A DNA stretch of 64,000 nt from an uncultured Acidimicrobiaceae bacterium (GTDB taxonomy: Bacteria; Actinomycetota; Acidimicrobiia; Acidimicrobiales; RAAP-2), in contig CALJTY010000031.1 of the NCBI GenBank assembly GCA_937975915.1, forward strand, positions 62,001 to 126,000. The letters are read 5' to 3'. This document shows, piece by piece, positions 16,307 to 24,299 of this stretch. Within the stretch, counting starts at the first letter, position 1, and the number at the start of each line of letters is the position of its first letter. The translations under genes and the position numbers were made by a program. The notes under the pieces were generated by a model that searched no databases, was not told the origin of the DNA, and saw nothing but the letters and a program-made list of their open reading frames with translations.

Positions 16307-17746
16307 ATGAACGGAAATCAATTGAAAAATTTACTAAAGGCTCTAGTAGTAGTTCCATTTGCGCTGTCAACGTTGTTTGTTGCAACACAATCTGGTGCTG
16401 ACGTGCCTTCTTTTAACAATGCACTTTTCTGCAACAACGTTGTTGTGAACTCCCCGTGTGATGTCTATACGCAGCAGACCGAGTTTGGTTCAGCTTCTTC
16501 GAGTTTCCCCCTGAATTTGTTCTCTACAATGCCAACAGGATTTTCGAATCCTGGCTATGTATTTGTGAATTGGATTCAATATTCTTCTGGTGTACCCACA
16601 GGTACATATTTTTCAGATGGACAAACGTATAACTTTGCGAGCAATCTACGCCTTTATGCAAATTGGCAACAAAATAGTGTTGTTTTCAATTCAAATAATT
16701 CTGCTAATTCAGTTTCTTCGCAGAGCGGAATCGCGTCTGGAATTAAGTTGAATGCCACATCCTCTCTAGGAAGTGGATTTTCTCGTTCAGGATTTACATT
16801 TGCTGGCTGGAGTCTGTCTCCTGGATCGACCAGCGTCAGTTATTTAGACGGGGCTAATTATGATTTTTCAGCATCTTCTTCGTCCATTCTTGGTGGGCGG
16901 CTGCTTTATGCAGTGTGGACTGCAGTAGCTGCACCAATAGTTGTCTATCAACCACCAATATTTAATTTTTTGCTCACAGCAGGTCTCGGCAGTGGATCTG
17001 CTGTTTCAACAAATAGTGTCATGGGGAGTGAAATTACAATTCCATCAAACAATGGATTTTCAAATTCAGGTTCTTTGTTCACTGGATGGTTGTGTAATGG
17101 CGTATTGAGCCAACCTGGATTTATGATCCAACTCAATTCGAATCTCACTTGCATCGCGCAATGGTCTCTCATCCCGGTTGGAACTATTACTTTTAACTCA
17201 AATGGGGGCCTGGGAGCGATCGCCTCGTCCGTCGATCAAATTGGATCTTCATTCACAGCTCCAGGTTCAATTGGGATGTCCAACAGTGGTTATGCATTTC
17301 TAAATTGGAATAGCAATGCAGATGGAACTGGCACACAAGTGACTACTGGATCTGTGACGTTGGTGTCTTCATCTACGACTCTCTACGCTCAATGGACTCA
17401 GCTCTTAGTCATGCCGAACCCAACTGTGCATCTTGGGTTTATAGGAGGATTCCAAGTGAACAGTGCCACGCTCACCACACAACTCAAATTACAAATTCAG
17501 AATCTTGCGTCGCTATTGGCGGCAGGTAAGCAAAAAAATGTAACCATTTATGGCTACACAACATATTCAACTGCGACTGCATCTAATTTGGCGATCAGTC
17601 AAGCGAGAGCAAATACGGTTGCGCAGTACTTGCGAACACAGTTGACTGCGATGAGCGTTTTTGGTGTATTGATAACTGCCAAAGGTGAGGGATCAGTCAG
17701 AGGACAAGTTGCTGGCGCCTACAGGCGGGTCGAGATATTTGTTTAA
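16307..17746 (+). CDS. Secreted InlB-type beta-repeat protein with C-terminal OmpA-like domain
   Basis: 479 residues. The N-terminus is a Sec signal (basic start, hydrophobic 11-30). Four degenerate Listeria/Bacteroides (Flg_new) repeats follow, each ending in an aromatic W-containing strand: YANWQQ, YAVWTA, IAQWSL, YAQWTQ. The last 100 residues resemble an OmpA-like peptidoglycan-binding domain (VTIYGYT, SQARANTVAQYL, AYRRVEIFV). The protein is rich in Ser/Asn/Thr and the DNA is visibly more A/T-rich than its neighbours, so transfer or relaxed selection is possible. No good ribosome site precedes the ATG; a CAACTT/AAGTTG hairpin (16281-16299) ends 7 bases before it. Likely a wall-associated surface protein. 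Confidence 0.82.
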   Translation: MNGNQLKNLLKALVVVPFALSTLFVATQSGADVPSFNNALFCNNVVVNSPCDVYTQQTEFGSASSSFPLNLFSTMPTGFSNPGYVFVNWIQYSSGVPTGTYFSDGQTYNFASNLRLYANWQQNSVVFNSNNSANSVSSQSGIASGIKLNATSSLGSGFSRSGFTFAGWSLSPGSTSVSYLDGANYDFSASSSSILGGRLLYAVWTAVAAPIVVYQPPIFNFLLTAGLGSGSAVSTNSVMGSEITIPSNNGFSNSGSLFTGWLCNGVLSQPGFMIQLNSNLTCIAQWSLIPVGTITFNSNGGLGAIASSVDQIGSSFTAPGSIGMSNSGYAFLNWNSNADGTGTQVTTGSVTLVSSSTTLYAQWTQLLVMPNPTVHLGFIGGFQVNSATLTTQLKLQIQNLASLLAAGKQKNVTIYGYTTYSTATASNLAISQARANTVAQYLRTQLTAMSVFGVLITAKGEGSVRGQVAGAYRRVEIFV

Positions 17747-17776
17747 ATACCCCGACCACGCCTAGGCGGTTCTGAG

Positions 17777-17853
17777 TGGTGCCGGCGGAGGGATTCGAAC
17801 CCCCGACCTAACGATTACAAATCGCTTGCGCTGCCGGACTGCGCCACGCCGGC
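17777..17853 (-). tRNA. tRNA-Thr (anticodon UGU)
   Basis: A full cloverleaf can be folded: acceptor GCCGGCG/CGCCGGC, D stem GCGC/GCGC, anticodon stem AGCGA/TCGTT with loop TTTGTAA, and T stem GGGGG/CCCTC around TTCGAAT. The anticodon TGT reads ACA. The 3' CCA is encoded (minus strand, 17779-17777). It stands alone between the InlB-repeat gene and the LytR_C gene, opposite in direction to both. Confidence 0.96.
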
Positions 17854-17905
17854 TCAGAAGTTAAAAGTTTAGTCAATCCTCCAAGGTCGCTCTAGGCTTA
17901 TAGAA

Positions 17906-18409
17906 ATGACTGATACTTCCCAGCCCCAGGGTGCCCCAAGAGACACCGGATCACACTTCCAGCCATCTCTGCGAAAGATGCTCATTATTCTCTTTTTGTT
18001 TGCCCTGGCAGCTTTCATAATGCTCAGATCTCCAGGCGCAGCAGGTCCTAACTTTGGTACTCCAAACATCACAACCCCTGCTGGTGAGACGACGAAGACG
18101 TCTGTGCCTGTGTCTCAAGTTCGAGTTCAGGTCGCAAACGGCACTGCTACGGCTGGTCTTGGTCGCACGTATACCCAGCAGCTCATGACACTTGGTTGGA
18201 ACACGCTTCCAGAGATGAACGGCCCGAAGGTCAATGCAACGATTATTTATTACAACCCAGGTTTCTTGTGGGCTGCACAAAGTATCGCAACGGCACTCAA
18301 AGTAAGTGCAACCGACACCCAGCCTCTAAATGGCCAGCAACCAGTTGCTGGCGCATCGAGTGACGACGTAATTGTTATCGTCGGACCAGAACTCGCAGTC
18401 GCTGGCTAA
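17906..18409 (+). CDS. Membrane-anchored LytR C-terminal-domain protein
   Basis: 167 residues. A cytoplasmic N-terminus is followed by one membrane segment (about 24-42), a Thr/Pro linker, and an extracytoplasmic LytR_C-type domain (VRVQVANGTATAGLGRTYTQ, LPEMN, IIYYNPGF, VIVIVGPEL). LytR_C domains often occur with LCP ligases or alone in actinobacteria, with unclear roles in wall assembly. The stop is directly adjacent to the stop of the convergent gpgS. Confidence 0.85.
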   Translation: MTDTSQPQGAPRDTGSHFQPSLRKMLIILFLFALAAFIMLRSPGAAGPNFGTPNITTPAGETTKTSVPVSQVRVQVANGTATAGLGRTYTQQLMTLGWNTLPEMNGPKVNATIIYYNPGFLWAAQSIATALKVSATDTQPLNGQQPVAGASSDDVIVIVGPELAVAG

Positions 18410-19180
18410 TTATTCCGCTGTAGGAAGTTCGACTCCGTAGCGAAGCAATGCAGCACGAAGTACTTCTGCAGACATTGGTCGTAGTTCTTCAAGTGGACGA
18501 TTGCGGTGACGTCTGATACCTAAGTCAACTTGGGCGAGTGCACCAACGCTGAACTTGTGGGCGATGTCAATTAAAAGAGCAATCTCAACCCCGTAAGAAG
18601 TTTCCATGGTTATTGCTTCGAAGGTGCTTCTGCGTCCCGCAGTTTCTCCAGCTAGTGGTTGTTTAATTTCTCCCAGCCCCGGATAAAGGAGCGAGAGGAT
18701 TGGGCGTGCGCTGAGTTCATTCACACGACCTCCGCCGGTTGGCATGTTGTGAAGCGGTCTCTCGTAGTAGCCCTTTACGAGTTGGACCTCTTCTTTTTCA
18801 AGAAGTGGCTGAATGAGACGCGGCACGTACTCAGTAGTGGTGTTAATAACATCAGCGTCTAAGAAGACAACGAGCTCTGAAGACGTGGCTCGAAGTCCCG
18901 CACCCATTGCAGCGCCTTTGCCACTCGTACCACTGAGGTTCACAACACGTGCTCCGTGGTGATCTGCCACAACACCCGTGTCATCGCTGGAGTGGTCGTT
19001 CACTACGACGAGCTCATCTATGAGCCCTGCGTGTGTAGAGATGGCGTCGAGCACGGCTCCGATGGTGGAAGCCTCATTCTTCGCTGGCACTATGACGGCC
19101 AGCGTGGTCTGGGCTTTAAGGCCAAGTACCGCTTCGAGGTCGAACTGCTCGCGGGTGAGGGTCCAAGGAACATCGTGCAT
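18410..19180 (-). CDS. gpgS: Glucosyl-3-phosphoglycerate synthase
   Basis: 256 residues from the ATG at 19180 (TTAAGG upstream). The open frame runs further upstream, but MHDVPWTLTREQ aligns with the start region of mycobacterial GpgS (RPGWT), so the shorter start is preferred. GT-A motifs are clear: VIVPAKNEASTIGAV, FLDADV (DxD-like), LVKGYYERPL, GGGRVNELSARP, QPLAGE and HRNRPLEEL. It transfers glucose from UDP-glucose to 3-phosphoglycerate, first step to glucosylglycerate or methylglucose lipopolysaccharide. The phosphatase partner is not in the window. Confidence 0.92.
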   Translation of the reverse strand: MHDVPWTLTREQFDLEAVLGLKAQTTLAVIVPAKNEASTIGAVLDAISTHAGLIDELVVVNDHSSDDTGVVADHHGARVVNLSGTSGKGAAMGAGLRATSSELVVFLDADVINTTTEYVPRLIQPLLEKEEVQLVKGYYERPLHNMPTGGGRVNELSARPILSLLYPGLGEIKQPLAGETAGRRSTFEAITMETSYGVEIALLIDIAHKFSVGALAQVDLGIRRHRNRPLEELRPMSAEVLRAALLRYGVELPTAE

Positions 19181-19217
19181 AGGCCTTAAGGCTAGGGCTT
19201 GGGGCAAAAACTTGCAC

Positions 19218-19246
19218 TTGACAAATAGGCTCAAAACAACAAGAAT
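19218..19246 (+). promoter_or_regulatory. Candidate sigma70-type promoter for thrC
   Basis: A perfect -35 TTGACA (19218-19223) and an AAGAAT -10-like hexamer (19241-19246, 4 of 6 matches) are 17 bases apart. This would give a leader of roughly 115 bases before the thrC ATG. Confidence 0.5.
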
Positions 19247-19301
19247 TGTTATCAACATCAAGAGCGACAGAGGGACGGGCCCTGTGAAGTCGCGACAACC
19301 A

Positions 19302-19331
19302 GTGTGAAACATGAGCACCCGCTCTTCACAC
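19302..19331 (+). promoter_or_regulatory. Two-tier hairpin in the thrC leader
   Basis: GTGTGAA (19302-19308) pairs exactly with TTCACAC (19325-19331); inside it GAGC (19313-19316) pairs with GCTC (19321-19324). A 14-codon ATG-initiated reading frame (19311-19355) overlaps the hairpin but has only one Thr codon, so classical threonine attenuation is unlikely. It ends 36 bases before the ATG. Confidence 0.4.
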
Positions 19332-19367
19332 CAGGTGCCAAAGCCCGAACGATGAAAAGGGAGTTTT

Positions 19368-20615
19368 ATGAGTTTCGCAACCGGTCTTCTCTGTAGAGAG
19401 TGTGGCTCCACCTATCCAGCTGAGGCTCGCTATTCATGCGACTTCTGCTTCGGACCGCTCGAAGTCAACTACGACTTAGAAGCAGCCAAGGGTGTTGTCA
19501 CACGTGAATCAATTGAGTCAGGTCCAAATTCGATGTGGCGTTACGCTGCACTCCTTCCAGATCCAGGCGAAGAGCCCGTTGACCTTGGAGCGGGTTGGAC
19601 TCCACTTCGAAAAGCCACACGCCTTGCTGAAGTACTCGGCGTTAAAGAACTCTGGCTAAAAGACGACACACGCAATCCAACTGGTTCCTTTAAGGACCGC
19701 GTTGTTTCGTGCGCGCTTTCTTCTGCTCGCCGTCTCGGTTTCACGACTGCAGCATGTGCATCAACAGGAAACCTCGCAACTTCAGTTGCAGCGCACGCTG
19801 CATTCATTGGATGGCCGAGTGTCACGATCATTCCAAATGACCTCGAAAAGTCAAAGATTGCCATGACCGCAATCTTTGGTGGCACGGTGCTTGGCGTTGA
19901 GGGTAACTACGACGACGTGAACCGTCTCTGTGTGGAGCTTGTTGCTGAGCACCCAGACTGGGCGTTCGCGAACGTAAACCTTCGCCCGTATTACGCAGAA
20001 GGTTCAAAGACACTGGCCTTCGAAATCACCGAGCAACTCGGATGGAAGCTTCCTGCACAAGTTGTTGTGCCAGTCGCTTCTGGAAGCCAGCTCACCAAGG
20101 TCGCCAAGGGCTTCAAAGAATTCATTGAACTTGGCCTTGTTGAAGGTGAAGCACCAATTTTGTTCGGGGCACAAGCAACTGGTTGCTCACCAGTGGCGAC
20201 TGCGTTTAGCGAAGGCGCTGAAGTCATCACGCCACAGCGTCCAAATACAATTGCTCGTTCGCTCGCAATTGGTAACCCAGCTGACGGCCCGTATGTTCTT
20301 GACGAACTGCGTAGCCACGGCGGTGACATTGGCTCAGTTCCAGACTCAGAGATTCTCGAATGCATTGAACTGCTCGCAAAGACTGAAGGCGTGTTCGCTG
20401 AAACTGCTGGAGGAGTGACTATTGCTTCACTTCGCCAAATGATCAACCGCGGCACTATTGACCGCAATAAGTCAATCGTCGCAATTATTTCTGGCCACGG
20501 CCTAAAGACTCTCGATGCAGTTGTTGACACTGCGGTAGTGACTGCGACGATTAAGCCGTCACTCGCTTCTGCAGAAGAAGCAATTGCTCGCTACACCTTG
20601 GAGGCTGCGCTATGA
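19368..20615 (+). CDS. thrC: Threonine synthase with N-terminal zinc ribbon
   Basis: 415 residues. Four cysteines (9, 12, 24, 27) form a rubredoxin-like zinc site at the N-terminus. The PLP lysine is Lys109 in PTGSFKDR, and ASTGNLATSVAAHA is the phosphate loop. It converts O-phosphohomoserine to threonine. GGGAG lies upstream of the ATG. The next gene, a CysO-like carrier, overlaps by 4 bases, a pairing repeatedly seen in actinobacteria. Confidence 0.94.
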   Translation: MSFATGLLCRECGSTYPAEARYSCDFCFGPLEVNYDLEAAKGVVTRESIESGPNSMWRYAALLPDPGEEPVDLGAGWTPLRKATRLAEVLGVKELWLKDDTRNPTGSFKDRVVSCALSSARRLGFTTAACASTGNLATSVAAHAAFIGWPSVTIIPNDLEKSKIAMTAIFGGTVLGVEGNYDDVNRLCVELVAEHPDWAFANVNLRPYYAEGSKTLAFEITEQLGWKLPAQVVVPVASGSQLTKVAKGFKEFIELGLVEGEAPILFGAQATGCSPVATAFSEGAEVITPQRPNTIARSLAIGNPADGPYVLDELRSHGGDIGSVPDSEILECIELLAKTEGVFAETAGGVTIASLRQMINRGTIDRNKSIVAIISGHGLKTLDAVVDTAVVTATIKPSLASAEEAIARYTLEAAL

Positions 20616-20887
20616 GCGTGATTGTTCGACTACCTAGCCAGCTGCGTGTGCTCGTGGGGGGCGCTGGAGAAGTTCCAGTAGAAGCCACCACAGTCCGTGA
20701 AGCCATTGTTGGCGTTGATGCTCAGTACCCAGGGATTGCCTTTCGAGTTCTGGATGACAAGGGCGCACTTCGCAGATTCGTGAACGTTTTCGTTGCCGAC
20801 GAAGATGTCCGTTTCCTCGATGGCCTCGACACCGTTTTGGCCCCAGGAGTTACCGTTTCGCTAGTCCCGGCCGTTGCCGGGGGCTGA
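20612..20887 (+). CDS. MoaD/ThiS-family sulfur carrier, CysO-like
   Basis: 91 residues, ubiquitin-like fold with the diagnostic C-terminal Gly-Gly (VPAVAGG). In mycobacteria CysO is activated to a thiocarboxylate and delivers sulfur for cysteine synthesis with CysM. Here it follows thrC with a 4-base overlap, and no cysM, mec or moeZ is nearby. It could equally serve molybdopterin or another thiolation route; the carrier function itself is well supported by the GG terminus. Confidence 0.85.
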   Translation: MSVIVRLPSQLRVLVGGAGEVPVEATTVREAIVGVDAQYPGIAFRVLDDKGALRRFVNVFVADEDVRFLDGLDTVLAPGVTVSLVPAVAGG

Positions 20888-20893
20888 CCTGAA

Positions 20894-20923
20894 TTAGCAG
20901 TCTCACCCCTAGACTGCTAATAT
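20894..20923 (+). promoter_or_regulatory. CIRCE-type operator overlapping the groEL promoter
   Basis: TTAGCAGTC (20894-20902) and GACTGCTAA (20912-20920) are exact reverse complements around a 9-base spacer. This matches the CIRCE layout for HrcA except for one compensated change per arm (G for C at position 7 of the left arm). The left arm also contains TTAGCA as a possible -35, and TAATAT at 20918-20923 a -10 with an 18-base spacer, so HrcA binding would block polymerase. Confidence 0.85.
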
Positions 20924-20966
20924 TGCTCTGCACCAATTGGGTGCTTGCTTAACAGGAGGAATCGCC

Positions 20967-22589
20967 ATGGCGAAACTGATCTCATTCGACGAAGAGGCTC
21001 GCAGAGCCCTAGAACGCGGTATGAACAAGCTTGCTGACGCCGTACGCGTCACACTCGGACCTAAGGGTCGCAACGTTGTTCTCGACAAGAAGTGGGGAGC
21101 ACCCACAATCACTAACGACGGTGTTTCAATCGCCAAGGACATTGACCTCGAAGACCCATTCGAGCGCATTGGTGCAGAACTCGTCAAAGAAGTAGCGAAG
21201 AAGACTGACGACGTTGCTGGTGACGGAACCACAACTGCGACTGTTCTTGCCTGGGCCATGGTCCGTGAAGGTCTAAAGAACGTTGCCGCAGGCGCTAATC
21301 CGATGTCGCTGAAGAAGGGTATTGAAGCTGCCGTAGAAGCTGCTGTTGCTTCACTGCACGAACTTTCAAAGCCTGCAGACACCAAGGAACAGATTGCTCA
21401 AGTGGCATCTATTTCTGCTGCGGACACTGAAATTGGTCAGATGATTGCTGACGCGATTGACAAGGTTGGAAAAGACGGTGTCATCACTGTTGAAGAAAGC
21501 CAGTCATTCGGAATGGACATGGACCTCGTTGAAGGAATGCGTTTCGACAAGGGATACATCTCTCCATACTTCTCAACTGACACCGAGCGCATGGAAGCAG
21601 TTCTTGAGAACGCTTACATCCTTCTCGTGTCATCAAAGATCACTTCAGTACGCGACGTACTTCCAGTCCTTGAGCAAGTTATGCAGTCGGGTCGTCCACT
21701 GCTCATCATTGCTGAAGACATCGAAGGCGAAGCACTAGCAACGCTTGTTGTTAACAAGATTCGTGGAACATTCAAGTCAGCTGCCGTTAAGGCTCCAGGA
21801 TTTGGTGAGCGTCGTAAGGCAATGTTGCAAGACATCGCAATCCTTACTGGTGCCACAGTTATCTCTGAAGAAGTTGGCCTGAAGCTGGACACCGCAACAC
21901 TTGAGTCACTTGGACAAGCTCGCAAGATTGTTATCACTAAGGACGAGACAACAATCATTGAAGGTGCTGGATCTAAGGACGAAGTGAATGGTCGCGTAAA
22001 CCAGATCAAGGCTGAAATCGACAACACTGACTCTGACTACGACCGCGAAAAGCTCCAAGAGCGTCTCGCAAAGTTGTCTGGTGGCGTTGCTGTCATCAAG
22101 GTTGGAGCCGCTACTGAAGTTGAGCTTAAGGAAAAGAAGCACCGCATCGAAGATGCCGTTTCAACTACCAAAGCTGCAATTGAAGAAGGTGTGGTTCCTG
22201 GTGGTGGCGTTGCTCTGCTTCGTAGCCAGAAGAACATCTTGGAAGCTGCTGAGAAGCTCAGTGGTGACGAACAGACTGGTGCACGGATGGTCGCTAAGGC
22301 CGTAGAAGCACCGCTTAACCAGATTGCCGTTAACGCGGGTCTTGAAGGTGGCGTAATCGTGGACAAGGTTAGAAACCTTGCCAATCCAACTGAGGGTCTT
22401 AACGCCGCAACTGGTGAGTACGAAGACCTCATCAAGGCTGGAGTTATTGACGCAATGAAGGTAACTCGTTCTGCACTTCAAAACGCTGCATCAATCGCTG
22501 CTCTGTTCCTAACAACAGAGTGCGTCATTGTTGACAAGCCTGAAGCGGCACCGGCTGGCCCACCAATGGGCGGTATGGACGACTACTAA
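20967..22589 (+). CDS. groEL: Chaperonin GroEL (60 kDa)
   Basis: 540 residues from the ATG at 20967, chosen for AGGAGGA at 20954-20960. The canonical MAKLISFDEEARRALERGMN start, TLGPKGRNVVLD, GDGTTTATVLA (ATP site) and ending GPPMGGMDDY are all present. It folds proteins in the cytosol with GroES. No groES lies next to it, the usual situation for the second (groEL2-type) copy in actinobacteria. Regulated by the overlapping CIRCE element. Confidence 0.98.
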   Translation: MAKLISFDEEARRALERGMNKLADAVRVTLGPKGRNVVLDKKWGAPTITNDGVSIAKDIDLEDPFERIGAELVKEVAKKTDDVAGDGTTTATVLAWAMVREGLKNVAAGANPMSLKKGIEAAVEAAVASLHELSKPADTKEQIAQVASISAADTEIGQMIADAIDKVGKDGVITVEESQSFGMDMDLVEGMRFDKGYISPYFSTDTERMEAVLENAYILLVSSKITSVRDVLPVLEQVMQSGRPLLIIAEDIEGEALATLVVNKIRGTFKSAAVKAPGFGERRKAMLQDIAILTGATVISEEVGLKLDTATLESLGQARKIVITKDETTIIEGAGSKDEVNGRVNQIKAEIDNTDSDYDREKLQERLAKLSGGVAVIKVGAATEVELKEKKHRIEDAVSTTKAAIEEGVVPGGGVALLRSQKNILEAAEKLSGDEQTGARMVAKAVEAPLNQIAVNAGLEGGVIVDKVRNLANPTEGLNAATGEYEDLIKAGVIDAMKVTRSALQNAASIAALFLTTECVIVDKPEAAPAGPPMGGMDDY

Positions 22590-22610
22590 GTCGATTTTGA
22601 TTTATAGAAA

Positions 22611-22640
22611 ACCCCCGGGCAAATGCCCGGGGGTTTTTCT
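22611..22640. terminator. Strong intrinsic terminator after groEL, bidirectional
   Basis: ACCCCCGGGC and GCCCGGGGGT form a perfect 10-base stem (22611-22620, 22625-22634) with loop AAAT, followed by a T-tract. The other strand also has a TTTT run after the stem, so it can end the convergent sulfotransferase transcript too. Confidence 0.93.
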
Positions 22641-24134
22641 TTATGCAGTGAAAATCAAATTCGTCAGATCAACAGGAACAGCATTCCAGCCCATAACTGA
22701 ACCACCTGGGTACGTGTACTGAAAAGCGACTTTGTTATTTGCTCCAAGACCAACAAGTAGCGGGCCAGTCGGATTGAATGCGTAGTCGATCAAGTAGCTG
22801 CTTCCGGCTTGGTAGACACTCGAGGTGTAGGGGCTATTGATCTGCGGTGTGTGGTTGAAGTTCCAAACCTCTGTTGCAGTCATGGTGCTTTGATTAATTG
22901 CATACTTGCGTGCCACGCTGTAATTTCTGGCATTGCCCGCTGGTACTTCGAATGTGCTTGGTGCGCCATTATCAAAGAGAAGAAGCTCATTTTGTGCAGT
23001 AATTGAAATTGCGTGGTTCCCAATTGGCGCCGTAGTTCCGGGCGCAAGTTTTAATGCAAAAGCACGAAGTGAAGGGTAGGAGTACCAAGCCTTGGAGCTG
23101 TCTCCGAGCATCCACTTGATCTTGTGTGTGTCATAGTCAATTGCGATGACAAAGTTCTCGCGGCTTGAAACAATCAGCTGATTTTTTAGCTTCCAATATG
23201 CAGCAGCATTACTGTGGAACCAGTCAGCTGAACGGACAACGAAGGCAGATGGGTCATCGCCGCCTGCAATCATCGCTTCAGAAATAATCGTCGCAAAATT
23301 CCATGAATGAAGAATCGCACCTTTGCCATCAACTTCAATGAAGCAGCTCTCGTTGTCGGTTGCAGTTGCTGCTTCAATGAGCATCCCAGTTTTCCCTGGG
23401 TCAATGTTGTGTTCGTTGATGTTTGTGTACCCGTATGAGTCATACGAAGCGACAGTGGTAAGTACGCCATTCAGATCCGCACGTATAAGTTCATTGCCAC
23501 TGCCCAAGTAGAGCGCATTATTGAAGAAGCCTGAAGTTGGACCTGCAACTGTTGACGTGGTTGGTGGTACCCAGCGCACTTCACCGTCAGTGTCAGAAAT
23601 GACTGGAGTGTTGGCGTTGCTCCAACCCTTCATCAAGAAGGTGCTGAATCCAAGTGCGACCTTCGGGTCACGAGCCTGAGTTATTACTGGCTTAGAGAAT
23701 CCCCCACCGGTTGGATCAACCCACGGTTTCGTTATGAGCGGGTAGGAAAGCACTGTTTTTAGATCTCTGCACCTAATAGTGAATGTCACCACGTTGCGAG
23801 AAATCGCGTTGCTGGCGTAGAGACCAAAGACTGGAATAGTAACTTCTCCAGTTGCTGGGTTCGTGAGCCCCTTGGAACGTAAGTACGAAGGTGTGTACGT
23901 GGCACCAATACCTTTAGTGGTCGAGCCCTTCTTTGGCTGCACCATGAATTCAATTGATTGGAGTGAAGAAACAGGGACCCCACTGATGGTCACATTGGAA
24001 ATGAAGGGTGTGGCACCAGGGACAGAGTTTTTCACCCTTATCTTGGTGGTGGCATCAGCTACTGAGCCGTGCATCAGCGCGACTGCGGGAGTACTTAGGG
24101 CTGCTTTAAGAACTGTACGTCTGTCTATGTTCAC
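22641..24134 (-). CDS. Tat-exported arylsulfate sulfotransferase (ASST family)
   Basis: 497 residues. The N-terminus has a twin-arginine motif (DRRTVLKAAL, Arg5-Arg6) and a hydrophobic stretch ending near AxA. The beta-propeller region has His242 (NEHNID), His307 (DWFHSN), Arg325 (SSRE) and His374 (GNHA), matching in order, and His-to-Arg spacing of 18, the catalytic set I recall from E. coli AssT (His252, His356, Arg374, His436). AssT moves sulfate between phenolic esters without PAPS, via sulfo-histidine. It is divergent from an alkylsulfatase gene. Substrate is unknown. Confidence 0.85.
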   Translation of the reverse strand: MNIDRRTVLKAALSTPAVALMHGSVADATTKIRVKNSVPGATPFISNVTISGVPVSSLQSIEFMVQPKKGSTTKGIGATYTPSYLRSKGLTNPATGEVTIPVFGLYASNAISRNVVTFTIRCRDLKTVLSYPLITKPWVDPTGGGFSKPVITQARDPKVALGFSTFLMKGWSNANTPVISDTDGEVRWVPPTTSTVAGPTSGFFNNALYLGSGNELIRADLNGVLTTVASYDSYGYTNINEHNIDPGKTGMLIEAATATDNESCFIEVDGKGAILHSWNFATIISEAMIAGGDDPSAFVVRSADWFHSNAAAYWKLKNQLIVSSRENFVIAIDYDTHKIKWMLGDSSKAWYSYPSLRAFALKLAPGTTAPIGNHAISITAQNELLLFDNGAPSTFEVPAGNARNYSVARKYAINQSTMTATEVWNFNHTPQINSPYTSSVYQAGSSYLIDYAFNPTGPLLVGLGANNKVAFQYTYPGGSVMGWNAVPVDLTNLIFTA

Positions 24135-24218
24135 TGGTGTCCTGGTTTCTAGTTTTTTTCAAAATAATCAGCTAGCTTTAGAAATCCCTTTGAAAACTCT
24201 GTAGATACGTACTGAATT

Positions 24219-24233
24219 TGCTGTGACACAGCA
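24219..24233. promoter_or_regulatory. Perfect 15-base palindrome, candidate operator for the sulfate-ester genes
   Basis: TGCTGTGACACAGCA is a perfect 7-1-7 dyad in the 165-base gap between the divergent sulfotransferase and alkylsulfatase genes, about 85 and 67 bases from their starts. The regulator is not encoded nearby. A loose promoter (TTGTCT 24239-24244, ATTAAT 24262-24267) lies on its plus-strand side. Confidence 0.5.
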
Positions 24234-24299
24234 CGAAATTGTCTTGAAATAAATAAAACCAATTAATGAATAGAGTTGTCTTCGTACCTAAGGAGACCT

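Noticed and set aside
19311..19355. Threonine attenuator peptide before thrC
   Set aside because: The 14-codon frame has one Thr codon and no T-run follows the hairpin, so classical attenuation is not supported.
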